Shown: positions 8,141 through 17,638 of the stretch, piece after piece
Numbering within the stretch: the first letter of the stretch is position 1
How the letters are laid out: each line of letters begins with the position of its first letter
Notes under the pieces: model-generated
Told to the model about the DNA's origin: nothing
The model's database searches: none
What the model saw: the letters and a program-made list of their open reading frames with translations, nothing else
DNA from: Gammaproteobacteria bacterium
GTDB taxonomy: Bacteria; Pseudomonadota; Gammaproteobacteria; GRL18
Assembly: GCA_016744995.1 (NCBI GenBank)
Contig: JADGDG010000005.1
Location: 1 to 64,000, forward strand
DNA: 64,000 nt
Direction of reading: 5' to 3'
Position numbers and translations under genes: made by a program

Positions 8141-10126
8141 TTAAACTTCAGCATTTATAATTGCTCTTCTGACATCTTCATAAGCGTATTGTTCATAACA
8201 GCCAAAGTATGGAGTATTTGAATTCCCCAGCTTTCTGGCTTTGATTTTTGTTAACCAGGGTATAGTGATGCCGCATAGGTAGCGACAGATGAGTTCGGTG
8301 GATGCTGGCTGCCCATATTGTTTCTGAGTGGCTTCATTGAGGACAGTGCTGATTACTTGCAGACTGTCTTGAGCAATTGCTGGAAGAGGGCTTTTTTGTG
8401 GCCAGCTTTGATATTTTCCTAAACAAACTGAACAATGACCACAGGTCTGAGTGAGCTGTTTATCTGAAAAATACTCGGCTAATTGCTGACTCAGGCAATG
8501 CTTTGACTGAAACAGCCTCAGCATTTCTTTGAGTCTCTGAATCTGGCTTTGTTCTTTTTTTGTGAACTTTTCACAAAGCTTTTTTGCCAGATACTGAGTA
8601 TCGAACTGAGTGTTTAAAATTTGGTAAACATCGGTCATTTGTTTGCTTTCCAGGTTTATCCAGTCTTTTTCCTGAAAAAAATCCAGAGCCGTAATAACAC
8701 GCTGGCGATCCGTTTGATAATTATTTTGCAATTGTTCAATATCCAGGGTTGACCATATCTTTGCATGTTGACTGTGATCCAGAATTGCCTGAACAAAAGT
8801 TTGGCGCTCACCTTTAAACTGGTTTAGTAATTCTTCTTTGCTAATGAGTAATTTAAATTTATATTCGGCAAAATAACTGTATTTTGCTTTGATGATCCCT
8901 TCCAGTTCTAAATAGACTAATAATGTTTTCAGAGGCAGTTGTCGGATATTACTTTGCATTGAAAGTGGATAAGCCAGGACTTCCCAGTTTTGAAAAGAGA
9001 GTCCTGAGGCGGGTTTGCTGGTTTTGATTAAATCATTGAGTACAACTTCAATACCTGATAGTTCTGGTGTATCACCATAGACAAAGTTTTCTAAGATATT
9101 GAGGCCATTCAGATCTCCCAGCAATAAACAATTAGAGGGCAGTCCATCACGTCCGGCACGGCCAATTTCCTGGGCATAATTTTCAATTGATTTGGGCAGG
9201 TTGTAATGAATGATATGGCGAATATCGCTTTTATCAATGCCCATACCAAAAGCAATTGTTGCAGCAATGCATTGTGTCTGAGAAGACATAAAACGTTCCT
9301 GAATTTGCTCACGAACATCATTTTTCAGGCCTGCATGATAAGCTTCACAATGTATCTGATTTTGGTTAAGCCACCGACTGATATCTTCAGCCGTTTTTTG
9401 TAAAGTAACATAAATAATGCAGGCCTCTCCTTCATGTTTTTTCAGGTAATTGCTCAGTAGTTGCAATTTTCTTTCTTCACCACAGGGATAGACTAACAGG
9501 TTAAGGTTTTTACGATAAAAGCCGGTGGTGGTGACATTCTTTTGATGAATTCCAAATGCCTGTGACATATCCTGAATTACATGTGTAGTTGCAGTGGCGG
9601 TTAAAAGCAAAACCTGAGGAATGTTAAATTCTTTTTGGTAAACAGGAAGTTTTATATAATCGGGACGAAAGTTATGTCCCCATTCAGAAATGCAATGTGC
9701 TTCATCAATGACCATTAATGAAATTGGTACTTGTTTGATGAACTCTCGGAAGCGTTCATTTTTCAGGCGTTCGACAGAGATCATTAATATTTTTATCTGC
9801 CCATTTCTTACTCCCTGCATCACTTCACTGCTTTCATCTCTGCTTTGAGAAGAATCAATACTGGCTGCGGAGATATTGTGATTTTTTAAAAAATCGATTT
9901 GATCTTTCATTAAAGCCAGCAAAGGTGAAATAACCAGAGTGAGGTTTGGGAGAATTAATGCAGGTAACTGATAGCATAGTGATTTACCCGAACCTGTGGG
10001 GAAGATTGCTGCACTTGATTGACCATTAAGAATGGTTTGAATCACTTCTTTTTGTCCGGGGCGAAGAGAGTTAAAGCCAAAGTGTTGCTGTAGGTATTGG
10101 TCAATATCAGGCATGTAGTCAACCAT
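8141..10126 (-). CDS. recQ: RecQ-family ATP-dependent DNA helicase
   Basis: 3'-5' superfamily 2 helicase acting on forks and recombination intermediates. In this 661-aa protein, the GFNSLRPGQKEVI motif 0 precedes Walker A TGSGKS (about 44-49). DEAH is at 141-144, in VIDEAHCISEWGHNFRPDY. ATIAFGMGIDKSDIR and QEIGRAGRDG give motifs V and VI. A zinc-binding region near the C terminus has CGHCSVC with an upstream Cys. The last 80 residues (ELICRYLCGITIPWL, then YEQYAYEDVR) differ from a typical HRDC domain, so this is a RecQ-like subtype. The symbol is used in the family sense. Confidence 0.9.
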   Translation of the reverse strand: MVDYMPDIDQYLQQHFGFNSLRPGQKEVIQTILNGQSSAAIFPTGSGKSLCYQLPALILPNLTLVISPLLALMKDQIDFLKNHNISAASIDSSQSRDESSEVMQGVRNGQIKILMISVERLKNERFREFIKQVPISLMVIDEAHCISEWGHNFRPDYIKLPVYQKEFNIPQVLLLTATATTHVIQDMSQAFGIHQKNVTTTGFYRKNLNLLVYPCGEERKLQLLSNYLKKHEGEACIIYVTLQKTAEDISRWLNQNQIHCEAYHAGLKNDVREQIQERFMSSQTQCIAATIAFGMGIDKSDIRHIIHYNLPKSIENYAQEIGRAGRDGLPSNCLLLGDLNGLNILENFVYGDTPELSGIEVVLNDLIKTSKPASGLSFQNWEVLAYPLSMQSNIRQLPLKTLLVYLELEGIIKAKYSYFAEYKFKLLISKEELLNQFKGERQTFVQAILDHSQHAKIWSTLDIEQLQNNYQTDRQRVITALDFFQEKDWINLESKQMTDVYQILNTQFDTQYLAKKLCEKFTKKEQSQIQRLKEMLRLFQSKHCLSQQLAEYFSDKQLTQTCGHCSVCLGKYQSWPQKSPLPAIAQDSLQVISTVLNEATQKQYGQPASTELICRYLCGITIPWLTKIKARKLGNSNTPYFGCYEQYAYEDVRRAIINAEV

Positions 10127-10436
10127 TATTTAAATTATGCTATTTATAAAGCTTAAGATTATCACAGACATATTATTTTTCATAAAAAAAGAGTCTGTGT
10201 GTTTAAAGAATATATGTATTTGTTTTTAAACAGCCTTTAAACAGGTTAATTAATAATATTCGTGTGTGATTTATTAAACAACAAATACTCTTTAGAGTCG
10301 TTTTTTTTGAAAATATAGAATATACTCATTTAGTATTGATTTTTCAAATGTTTATCATAACCTGGATTGTTTTAATCGTCAGTGTAAAAATTAGTTAGAA
10401 AAATTCAGTGGAATGGTGCTTCAGGTATGGTCATTA

Positions 10437-11318
10437 ATGGGACAAACACAAGAACGTTATCAGGTTATTATCAATAACCAGCTGGCAAAAGGTTTTACAC
10501 TAGAGAAAGTTATTGATAATTTATCTCTTTTATTCAAAAAAGAAAAAAAAGTGATACGTCAAATTCTTTCTCAGCCTGGTTTTATTGTCAAGAATGACGC
10601 CAGTATTGAGCAAGCTAAAAAAATACAGCTGAAACTAAAAAATGCTGGAATTGGAAGCTATGTGCATAAAATTCAGCAAGCCGGAGGCTCTGTGGATTCG
10701 TCACCGGATGGGGCTCATGTTTCATGCCCTAAATGCGGGCTGCAGCAGCTGGCGAGTGCCGAGTGCCGGAACTGCGGTATCATTTTTGCAAAATATGGTG
10801 CTGAACCTTCTGTATATGAACCCAAAAAACAAGTTAAAAAAGCTGTACAGGTGGGTAATTCAGAGAATGCATGGTATAAAAAAGGTGTTAATGTTTTTGC
10901 GCTGCTGATTGTTTTTGTGGCTGCTATTTTGTTATTGAGTACTCATGAGACAAAAAAAGAAATTGATCCTTCTAAGGTTGGCATCACTTATTATGAAATT
11001 GAAGAGGTTCGCTTTATTGATGACCTGGCTGAACCGGGTTATGTCACTATTGTTGAATTATATGCAGATTGGTGTAAAACTTGTACTAGTTATTTAAATT
11101 ATGAAAAAAATCATATTATGAAAATAAATCCAAGAATGGCGATTCGTCGTGTTGATATTTCAAGGCGGAATGGTGGAAATATAGCTGAAAAACGTTTCAA
11201 TCTGGATATCAAAAACATACCTTATATTATAGTATTTAATGAAGATGGGAAAATTATTGCAGATGATAGCGATGGGAAAAATGGCGGTAGTGATTATGTT
11301 TGGTACTATGGAAGATGA
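10437..11318 (+). CDS. Membrane-anchored zinc-ribbon / thioredoxin-like protein
   Basis: A 293-aa protein in three parts. An N-terminal helical domain of about 80 residues (ERYQVIINNQLAKGFTLEKV) comes first. A zinc ribbon follows, with CPKC near 97-100 and a second C-x2-C about 10 residues on. One membrane helix (about 151-168, VFALLIVFVAAILLL) leads to a thioredoxin-like C-terminal domain with LYADWCKTC (Cys213 and Cys216) and NIPYIIVF. The last domain should lie in the periplasm and act in thiol exchange. ATG 10437 was preferred to one at 10413 because AGGT lies upstream and the conserved-looking sequence begins there. It precedes a B-box membrane protein by 34 bases; the two are probably cotranscribed. 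Confidence 0.72.
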   Translation: MGQTQERYQVIINNQLAKGFTLEKVIDNLSLLFKKEKKVIRQILSQPGFIVKNDASIEQAKKIQLKLKNAGIGSYVHKIQQAGGSVDSSPDGAHVSCPKCGLQQLASAECRNCGIIFAKYGAEPSVYEPKKQVKKAVQVGNSENAWYKKGVNVFALLIVFVAAILLLSTHETKKEIDPSKVGITYYEIEEVRFIDDLAEPGYVTIVELYADWCKTCTSYLNYEKNHIMKINPRMAIRRVDISRRNGGNIAEKRFNLDIKNIPYIIVFNEDGKIIADDSDGKNGGSDYVWYYGR

Positions 11319-11352
11319 ATTTTTTTAACCTTATTTTATAACAAGTCATTTT

Positions 11353-12810
11353 ATGTCTGAAACAACATTTTGTAAATATCATCAACAAACACCTGCCCGC
11401 TGGTATTGCGAGCAATGTGGTATTGATTTTTGTAATAGTTGTGTCAATGATCAACTTTATTCTGATCCGCCGCAATGTGCTCTGTGTAATGAAGCATTGG
11501 CCGATATGGGATGTGAGTCAGCTATACCTGCTTTTTGGCACAAAATTCCTCTCTTTTTTAAAATACCGCTGTCACTATCGTCTATCGTTGTGATGTTAGT
11601 ATTACTTTGCCTGGGCTATCTTTTTTCCTGGATACCTATTGTTGGCTGGTTAATGCTGATTATTGCTGTTCCGGCTATCTTTTTTAAATATGCATACCTT
11701 ACACTGCAGAATATTGCCTCTGGAGAGCTTAATGCTCCTGATTTAAAGGCTCTGTTAGATGATAATGATTATAATATTGTTTTTAAACAAATATTTATTA
11801 TAATTTTTTTATTTGCACCAATGAGTAAGATGCTGGAAGTGAGTTTTTCGCTTGGTATCGCCTGGTATATACTGGCTTTATTTCTTTTACCTGCAACGGT
11901 TATGGTGTTATCTGTTGATCGGAGCCTTATTCAGGCAATAAATCCTCTGGTGTTAGCTTCTTTTATAATGCGTATTGGTTTCTCATATTTAGGGTTGTAT
12001 TTGTTGATTATGATCGTGAGTGGGGGGCCGACTATTATCATGGAAATGGTAATTGGTTTATCAGATATGCAGTCGTCTGATTTATCGGAGTACCTGTATT
12101 TATTTGTTTTTTATGCCGTGCTGCAGATGTATTTCACTTTAGTGATTTTTTCCATTATGGGCTATGTCTTATTAAAGTATCATCATCGCCTTGGTTATGA
12201 AATATCAGCTCCAGTTGAAGAACTTTTTGGAGATCAGAAAAAAATGCCAAAAATTCATCCCCTGCTTAAGGATATTGAAGTTCTGGCCAAAGAAAACAGG
12301 GTTATGGATGCATTACGCAGACTACAAAGTCGTTTGCCGGAAAATGCGAATGATATTGTGCTGCGCTTAAGATTTCATAAAATGCTTTTTAACCAGAAGA
12401 AGTTTGAAGTCATGCTTGACCATGCCCCCTCCTTTATTCAGCTGCTGTTGAGCAGTAATAATAAGGCAATGGCTATTGATGTCTACCGTGACTGTATCAG
12501 TGCCGATAAGCACTTTTCTCTAACAGATGTCAGCTTGTTTCTGCCGCTTGCTGAGGTAATGCTTCAGGTTGGTCAGTATAAGCTCATTGTCAGATTATTA
12601 AGTAGTTTGCATAAACGCTTTCCAGACTATAAACAAATTCCAGATACTTATTTTATTCTTGCAAAAGCGCTCAGTGAAGGACTCGATAGTGATGAGAAGT
12701 CATTATCTGTGGTAAATTTCATCTTAAAAAATTATCCGGATACAGTGATAAAGCCTCAACTTATTATGTATAGAGAGACAGTGCAGAAATTAATTTCGTC
12801 AAGTGTATGA
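11353..12810 (+). CDS. B-box zinc-finger, polytopic membrane and TPR-like protein
   Basis: A 485-aa protein of unknown function. Residues 5-50 form a B-box-like zinc finger (CKYHQQTPARWYCEQCGIDFC, then CALC). Residues 70-290 contain five or six membrane helices, for example IVVMLVLLCLGYLF and LGLYLLIMIVSGG. The C-terminal 190 residues are helical repeats resembling TPRs (VMDALRRLQSRLP, FHKMLFNQKKFEVML, LAEVMLQVGQYKLIVRLL). The layout suggests a membrane scaffold with cytoplasmic zinc and repeat domains. Its neighbours are a zinc-ribbon thioredoxin protein upstream and a convergent rhomboid gene with a similar repeat tail 4 bases downstream. No catalytic motif is seen. Confidence 0.7.
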   Translation: MSETTFCKYHQQTPARWYCEQCGIDFCNSCVNDQLYSDPPQCALCNEALADMGCESAIPAFWHKIPLFFKIPLSLSSIVVMLVLLCLGYLFSWIPIVGWLMLIIAVPAIFFKYAYLTLQNIASGELNAPDLKALLDDNDYNIVFKQIFIIIFLFAPMSKMLEVSFSLGIAWYILALFLLPATVMVLSVDRSLIQAINPLVLASFIMRIGFSYLGLYLLIMIVSGGPTIIMEMVIGLSDMQSSDLSEYLYLFVFYAVLQMYFTLVIFSIMGYVLLKYHHRLGYEISAPVEELFGDQKKMPKIHPLLKDIEVLAKENRVMDALRRLQSRLPENANDIVLRLRFHKMLFNQKKFEVMLDHAPSFIQLLLSSNNKAMAIDVYRDCISADKHFSLTDVSLFLPLAEVMLQVGQYKLIVRLLSSLHKRFPDYKQIPDTYFILAKALSEGLDSDEKSLSVVNFILKNYPDTVIKPQLIMYRETVQKLISSSV

Positions 12811-12814
12811 TATT

Positions 12815-14320
12815 TTAAGTGACAGGGAATTTACCTGAACTTAATATTGAGCGGGCATTAGATGCTTCAGGACTATGGGGAAAATATTTAATAATTGCCT
12901 GGGAATATTTATTGGCAGAAAGCTTGTTGTTTAATGCCAGATGTTTTTTTGCCAATATTAAAAAACCAGCTGATAATTCATTTTTCTTTGGGTTTTTTTT
13001 AAATAAGCGAATGATAAGTGTTTCTGCATCCTCAATTTTATTGTAGTGAAGCAGTTGCTCAAAGATAGTGTAGAAGCTGTTAAATTCAAGCTTTGCTGCT
13101 GGTTCAGCATGTTCATTATAATTTATCCAGGTCTGATAAAATAAATTAAAATTCTTTATCTCTATACTGGCAAAAATAAGTTTTTTGGCATATTTATGAT
13201 AGTCATTTGAAGCAGGATCTAATTGACTTGCTTTGTAAAGGTATTCAATTGCATCAATGTCTTCAGGTCTTTGGACTAAAATTTTATTAAAGTAGTATTT
13301 TGCTTTATCAAAATCCATCTCTCCCAGATATTGAATACCATCACTCATTAATTCAGAATATTGCTGGTTTTTTTCAGGCAAATCCATATAGTCGGTATTG
13401 ACCCTGTCTTTTAAACGTAATAACAGAAATGCAACAAGTGCTCCGCTGATTAAGCCGCCCAGATGGGCTAAAAAGTTCACATTGCTGTCAACCGCAATCA
13501 TTTGAAGTATTTCCTTGGCCATCCAGATAAACAGCATAATTATAGCAGGTGCTTTTACTCTGCCGACCCAGAAAAAAATATTATAAAAAAATTGAATTTT
13601 ACGCCGACCGAATAGTGTGGCATACATACCCATGACGCCAGAGATAGCACCTGATGCGCCAAGGTGAAAGTTGTAGTTTGTTGAATTAAATAAAATATCA
13701 AGACCTGAAGCACCCAGGCCTGTTAGTAAATAAGCAAGTAGAAAAACCCAACTGCCCAGAACGGCTTCTACAACATATCCGACGAGTAATAAAAATAACA
13801 TGTTGCCCCAAAGATGCCCACCATCAACATGAAGGAACATATGTGAAAAAAGTGTTATCAGAGTTGTTTCTGCTGGACGTAGAGAATAGTTCCGCAATGT
13901 TGAGTCGTGCAGTTGTGCCAGGTAAAGCTGCCGTTTTGTTTGAATTTTAGTGATGTCTGCATATGAAACATTGGTTATTGAACCCTGCTTCAGAGCCTGT
14001 TTATAGCCAAAATCTATATCGGTGTAAGATCTGATATACTCAAAATAATAGTCAGAATCCTCTTCAATACTACTCATTGCCAAATTATATTGAATGAGAG
14101 CTTGCTGATCACTTTGCGACTCAAGATACTTTGGGTAAGCCTTTATTTCTAGCTCTGCCAGCCCACTTTGTTGATAGAATTTTGCTGCATTGAGTTCTAT
14201 AAGATCATCACCGGATTGCATGGAATAAAATATAAGTGCATTAATGATAACGAGTAGAATGGTTACGATGGGAGGATGCTTCCAATCTATTTTTTTATCC
14301 AGCGGAAGCAGTATCAACAT
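12815..14320 (-). CDS. Rhomboid-family intramembrane serine protease with TPR tail
   Basis: Predicted to cleave membrane proteins within the bilayer. The catalytic pair is visible: Ser223 in HLGASGAISGVMG and His286 in NFLAHLGGLISG. HVDGGHLWGNMLFLLLVGYVVE supplies the oxyanion His/Asn helix. Between the first membrane helix and the core lies an extra hydrophilic stretch (about 40-150). After the sixth helix come about 180 residues of TPR-like repeats (FDKAKYYFNKILVQRPED). At 501 aa it is much longer than GlpG. It overlaps the J-domain gene by 7 bases, so the two are translationally coupled. Confidence 0.9.
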   Translation of the reverse strand: MLILLPLDKKIDWKHPPIVTILLVIINALIFYSMQSGDDLIELNAAKFYQQSGLAELEIKAYPKYLESQSDQQALIQYNLAMSSIEEDSDYYFEYIRSYTDIDFGYKQALKQGSITNVSYADITKIQTKRQLYLAQLHDSTLRNYSLRPAETTLITLFSHMFLHVDGGHLWGNMLFLLLVGYVVEAVLGSWVFLLAYLLTGLGASGLDILFNSTNYNFHLGASGAISGVMGMYATLFGRRKIQFFYNIFFWVGRVKAPAIIMLFIWMAKEILQMIAVDSNVNFLAHLGGLISGALVAFLLLRLKDRVNTDYMDLPEKNQQYSELMSDGIQYLGEMDFDKAKYYFNKILVQRPEDIDAIEYLYKASQLDPASNDYHKYAKKLIFASIEIKNFNLFYQTWINYNEHAEPAAKLEFNSFYTIFEQLLHYNKIEDAETLIIRLFKKNPKKNELSAGFLILAKKHLALNNKLSANKYSQAIIKYFPHSPEASNARSILSSGKFPVT

Positions 14321-14910
14321 TGTTTATTTCTTCCTTTCCAGTATATTTTCAGATTGTCATAGGCCTGACGTATTTCTATAAAGTATAAATTATCCCCACC
14401 TTTATCAGGGTGATGTTGTTGGCATAATTGTCGATATCTTTGCTGTATCTCAGACCAGTTGGTATCAGCTGATAGTTCGAGACAGGCAAGCGCTTTGGAT
14501 TTTTCTTCATTGGCTAAATATCTGTCCCAGAATTGCTGCAGTAAGTCAGCCACATCATTGTCATGAGTTGAGTCAAAATGCTGCCAGTCCTGATAATAAA
14601 GGCTGAGTTTTGCAAAGCTTGTACCAGTGTTCAATGTTTTCAGCTCAGAATCGGGTGGAGATTTTATTAAATGAATATCAAGAGCAGAAATATACAGATA
14701 AACACCTTCTGATAAGAGCTCATCATGCAGTGCGTAGAGGGCATTCATTACTAAAAAATGTTTACGAAACAGGCTCAGATCAGTGCTGCAATGTTCAACA
14801 TATTGGGCAAATGCAGAACCTCCCAGTGTTTGATGGAGTTCATACTCTTTAAGCGGTCCACTGGACTGCTTGAGTATTTCAAGAATAGGACGCTTGAGTG
14901 GATTGTGCAT
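14314..14910 (-). CDS. DNAJ-related protein with C-terminal J domain
   Basis: A 198-aa co-chaperone-like protein. The N-terminal part (PILEILKQSSGPLKEYELHQ, then LFRKHFLVMNALYAL) matches the DNAJ-related domain found in gammaproteobacteria. The C-terminal 60 residues form a J domain with the HPD motif at 167-169, in YRQLCQQHHPDKGG. J domains stimulate Hsp70 ATPase; which DnaK-type partner is used is unknown. It is the first gene of a two-gene operon, with its stop overlapping the rhomboid start. The pairing hints at a shared role in membrane-protein quality control. Confidence 0.85.
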   Translation of the reverse strand: MHNPLKRPILEILKQSSGPLKEYELHQTLGGSAFAQYVEHCSTDLSLFRKHFLVMNALYALHDELLSEGVYLYISALDIHLIKSPPDSELKTLNTGTSFAKLSLYYQDWQHFDSTHDNDVADLLQQFWDRYLANEEKSKALACLELSADTNWSEIQQRYRQLCQQHHPDKGGDNLYFIEIRQAYDNLKIYWKGRNKQC

Positions 14911-15022
14911 AATAAGACGTATAGAAGCGCGTTAATTGTGTTTGTTATGCGTTGTCATTCTGTAACCTGTTAAATTGTAAGATATTTTTTTATTGAAGTC
15001 GGTAGGCGATTTCAATAAAATA

Positions 15023-15535
15023 TTACTCATCAATAGCAAATTCAATACGCTCATTAAGTTTAAGTAAAGCCTTACTTGCACAAGCGGCATCTTTATCTCC
15101 TCCTGGAGCACCACTAACACCGACTGCTCCAATATTATAACCACCGGAAATAATTTTAACTCCACCCTCCATAACAATAAGTCCCTCGATATGGTTTAAT
15201 TCTTGTTGTATGTCTGCCCGTGCTTTTTTAAACAGGCCGCTATCTGTCCAGGCCATAACGGTCATATTAGCCTTGCGTTGGGCAATTTCCAGGGTGAAAC
15301 GTGAAGCTCGATCATCACGTAATGCTGCACGCATTAAACCAAACCGATCAACAACGACAGCACTAACATGATAACCATCCTTGCGACAGGCAATAATTGT
15401 TTCATTTGCTATATCACGAGCTAACTCCATACCAATACTTTTGTCAGTAACAATATCTTCAGCATAGGCAGCTATATTGGCTAGTAATAACAAGAGTAAA
15501 GCAGTAGTTACTTGATTTAATAATGATTTTTTCAT
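15023..15535 (-). CDS. Exported GlcG/HbpS-family heme-binding-like protein
   Basis: A 170-aa protein with a signal peptide (MKKSLLNQ, then a hydrophobic core ending AAYAED). The mature part belongs to the GlcG/HbpS family: a conserved N-terminal helix, VSAVVVDRFGLMRAALRDDRAS, IAQRKANMTVMAW, then GGVKIISGGYNIGAVGVSGA and a Cys-containing helix. Members bind heme or small molecules. Location should be periplasmic. A perfect 16-bp palindrome lies about 125 bases upstream. It is preceded by a separate operon on the same strand and followed by the J-domain gene after about 110 bases. Confidence 0.85.
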   Translation of the reverse strand: MKKSLLNQVTTALLLLLLANIAAYAEDIVTDKSIGMELARDIANETIIACRKDGYHVSAVVVDRFGLMRAALRDDRASRFTLEIAQRKANMTVMAWTDSGLFKKARADIQQELNHIEGLIVMEGGVKIISGGYNIGAVGVSGAPGGDKDAACASKALLKLNERIEFAIDE

Positions 15536-15660
15536 TGTGAATGACCAGGTTATTGTTTTTGTTGAATACCAAATGATACAGCTTATACAAATGATTGTAA
15601 AAATTATTCTTCTGAAACTTCAAGGATTATGGGCAGGACTAAGCCGGGAGGTTATTTTAT

Positions 15661-15676
15661 GTGGAAATATTTCCAC
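15661..15676. promoter_or_regulatory. Perfect 16-bp palindrome (possible operator)
   Basis: GTGGAAATATTTCCAC is its own reverse complement. It sits in the 269-base gap between the DUF2148 gene and the GlcG/HbpS-like gene, about 125 bases upstream of the latter's start. A dimeric regulator could bind it; none is encoded next to it. Confidence 0.45.
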
Positions 15677-15804
15677 TAATACTGAGTGTGAATTGATTCA
15701 AAAGTGATAGTATTTTGATCGTTTCAAGGGTGTATCTCTACAGCCCCTGATACATATATTGGTAATATGAGAGCGGATTATGCATTGCCTTATGTTAGTG
15801 GCAT

Positions 15805-16392
15805 TTATTTTTGCTCTGCGAGGGTTTTCTTTGAAGGGGTCTTACGATCATAAAATATGCTCTTTCCGCTGATGCTGACAGGAATACCCATAGCAACTTC
15901 GCAGCCAATATAACCCAGTGCGCGAGCTGCAGCACCTACTCGTTGCTGAACCCGGTTATCAACATTAAACAGACTTGCCTGCTTGGCAGCTGAAGCAAGT
16001 GCAACACCAATATCCATCATGCGCATAATGCAATGAGGTCCGGTATAACCCAGTTCAAAATCTTTTAGTTCTCGCGAATCTTCAAATTCTTTACAGGTGC
16101 GGTAACCACAACCACCGCAATCGTATCCAGCGGTCACTGGACCTGCCAAACCAATTAATAATACCCCCTGAGCACTTTCTATATTAGCTGCATCGCGGTG
16201 CCAGTAATTTTCTTTGGAACTATTATGGGCATATTTGCGCATTTCGTCGGCAATTTTTTGCAGATCATCAGGATCGGTCAGAGCAACTATTTCCAGACAG
16301 TCTTTACCTCCAGCTTTAGGGGCAGTCATGGCAGAAGCTGCCATTAAGTTGATCACTGTTTCGATGGTTTCTTTAATACTTTTCTGGTTCAT
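15805..16392 (-). CDS. DUF2148 ferredoxin-like domain protein
   Basis: A 195-aa protein of the DUF2148 family, often annotated as ferredoxin-domain protein. Key features are ENYWHRDAANIESAQGVLLIGL and the Cys cluster DCGGCGYRTCKEF (four cysteines), which may hold a metal or iron-sulfur centre. FELGYTGPHCIMRMMDIGVALASAA follows. There is no signal peptide. Its start overlaps the end of the DUF1499 gene by 4 bases (ATGA), so they form an operon with the phosphatase gene. Function is unknown. Confidence 0.85.
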   Translation of the reverse strand: MNQKSIKETIETVINLMAASAMTAPKAGGKDCLEIVALTDPDDLQKIADEMRKYAHNSSKENYWHRDAANIESAQGVLLIGLAGPVTAGYDCGGCGYRTCKEFEDSRELKDFELGYTGPHCIMRMMDIGVALASAAKQASLFNVDNRVQQRVGAAARALGYIGCEVAMGIPVSISGKSIFYDRKTPSKKTLAEQK

Positions 16393-16892
16393 TGTTGCTC
16401 TCTTTCTTTAAGTTTTTCTATAAATTTTTTAACTCGTCGTTTATTCACGCCGAAATCACTATAACCGGTACGGGAAGCAGAACGAATATGTAATTTTCCG
16501 GCTGTCAGGTCAATTCTGACCTCAAAGTCATCAACAAAGCTGAACAGGCTTGAAGTAAATGTTGCAGCAAGATAAGGAATGTCGTCTATTGTATTTTCAC
16601 TGCTGACAGCACCACCCATTTTTATGACGGTTTGTCTGACACTTGCCGTGATATTGTTCTTCATTGGATCTGAAAGGAGCAGGGGTGGCAAATAGTGAGA
16701 TTTATCATCAGGAAATTCTGTGTTAATACAATTTGGGCTTTCCGGGCATTTACTTAGCTGTCCGTGGATTAATCCTGATGTTTTATTGTTCTTATCCATA
16801 GAGTTCGTTGTGCTCTGATTTGCTGTTAAGGCATGTGGGAACAACAGCAGACACATAATAATGAGTATCCAGGTGACTGTTTTTATGTTCAT
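16389..16892 (-). CDS. Exported DUF1499 family protein
   Basis: A 167-aa protein with an N-terminal signal peptide or membrane anchor (VTWILIIMCLLLFPHALTA). The DUF1499 signature LSKCPESPNCINTEFPDDKSH is present, as are YLAATFTSSLFSFVDDFEVRID and the end pattern HIRSASRTGYSDFGVNKRRV. The family is common in Proteobacteria without a settled function. It sits between a phosphatase gene (2 bases upstream) and the DUF2148 gene (4-base overlap), a tight three-gene operon. Confidence 0.87.
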   Translation of the reverse strand: MNIKTVTWILIIMCLLLFPHALTANQSTTNSMDKNNKTSGLIHGQLSKCPESPNCINTEFPDDKSHYLPPLLLSDPMKNNITASVRQTVIKMGGAVSSENTIDDIPYLAATFTSSLFSFVDDFEVRIDLTAGKLHIRSASRTGYSDFGVNKRRVKKFIEKLKEREQQ

Positions 16893-16894
16893 GT

Positions 16895-17638
16895 TTATCC
16901 ATTATCTTTGAGTTCAATCAAGGTTAAATTATTATATGAATAAGCACCAGTATCAATATAATTAATATTCCCCTTTTTTTGAGGTGTCTCGACGATTGTA
17001 TGACCGCAATAGATTTCATCAACTCCTTTAATCCGGTATTTAGTTTTTTTGGATGAGTGGATATATTTTCGAGAGAAAAGAATACTGTAAAGTACATTGG
17101 TTTTATTTAATTCGGCTTCTAACGATGGCCATGAAATATGTTCTGGAATTTCTGCGTGAACTATCCCTATTTTTTTCTTGCGGGATTTTATTTCAATGGC
17201 GTAGGGTAATTTCTTTATTGCTTCGACCCATGGGATTAATGTGGGGTATAATTTTGTGATGGGCTCGTCTTTATGAATATCATCAGCCAGTTTCTGGACA
17301 TGGATACCTAAATAGTCTGCCAGCCAAATTCCGCCGTTATGAATATGGAATCGGAAGGCATCATTGCGATACACCGTTGTGTCTTCTGTGCACCAGTCAA
17401 GAAACATCTGCTCATGATTGCCCCGGATACAATAAAACCAGCTTTTGTGCAGGTACTCTAGTGCTTTTTCAGAGCTGGGGCCACGATCAATAATATCACC
17501 CACACTGAACAGGCGATCGTGCTGCTTATTAAAGTTTACTTCAGTGAGTTTTTCTTCTAATAATTCAAAGCAACCGTGGAGATCGCCACAGACAAAATCC
17601 CGTCCTTTGTTGTTTTTAAATAAATATTCTATTTTCAA
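16895..17638 (-). CDS. Metallophosphatase, PrpA/lambda-type serine/threonine phosphatase
   Basis: A 247-aa member of the bacterial/lambda phosphoprotein phosphatase group. Metal-binding motifs appear in order: GDLHGCFELLEE (about 18-29), GDIIDRGPSS, RGNHEQMFLDW, then a late His in YCGHTIVETPQ and a final DTGAYSY. It probably removes phosphate from proteins, or hydrolyses dinucleotides as some relatives do; the sequence cannot separate these. It is first in an operon with the DUF1499 and DUF2148 genes. Confidence 0.88.
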   Translation of the reverse strand: MKIEYLFKNNKGRDFVCGDLHGCFELLEEKLTEVNFNKQHDRLFSVGDIIDRGPSSEKALEYLHKSWFYCIRGNHEQMFLDWCTEDTTVYRNDAFRFHIHNGGIWLADYLGIHVQKLADDIHKDEPITKLYPTLIPWVEAIKKLPYAIEIKSRKKKIGIVHAEIPEHISWPSLEAELNKTNVLYSILFSRKYIHSSKKTKYRIKGVDEIYCGHTIVETPQKKGNINYIDTGAYSYNNLTLIELKDNG

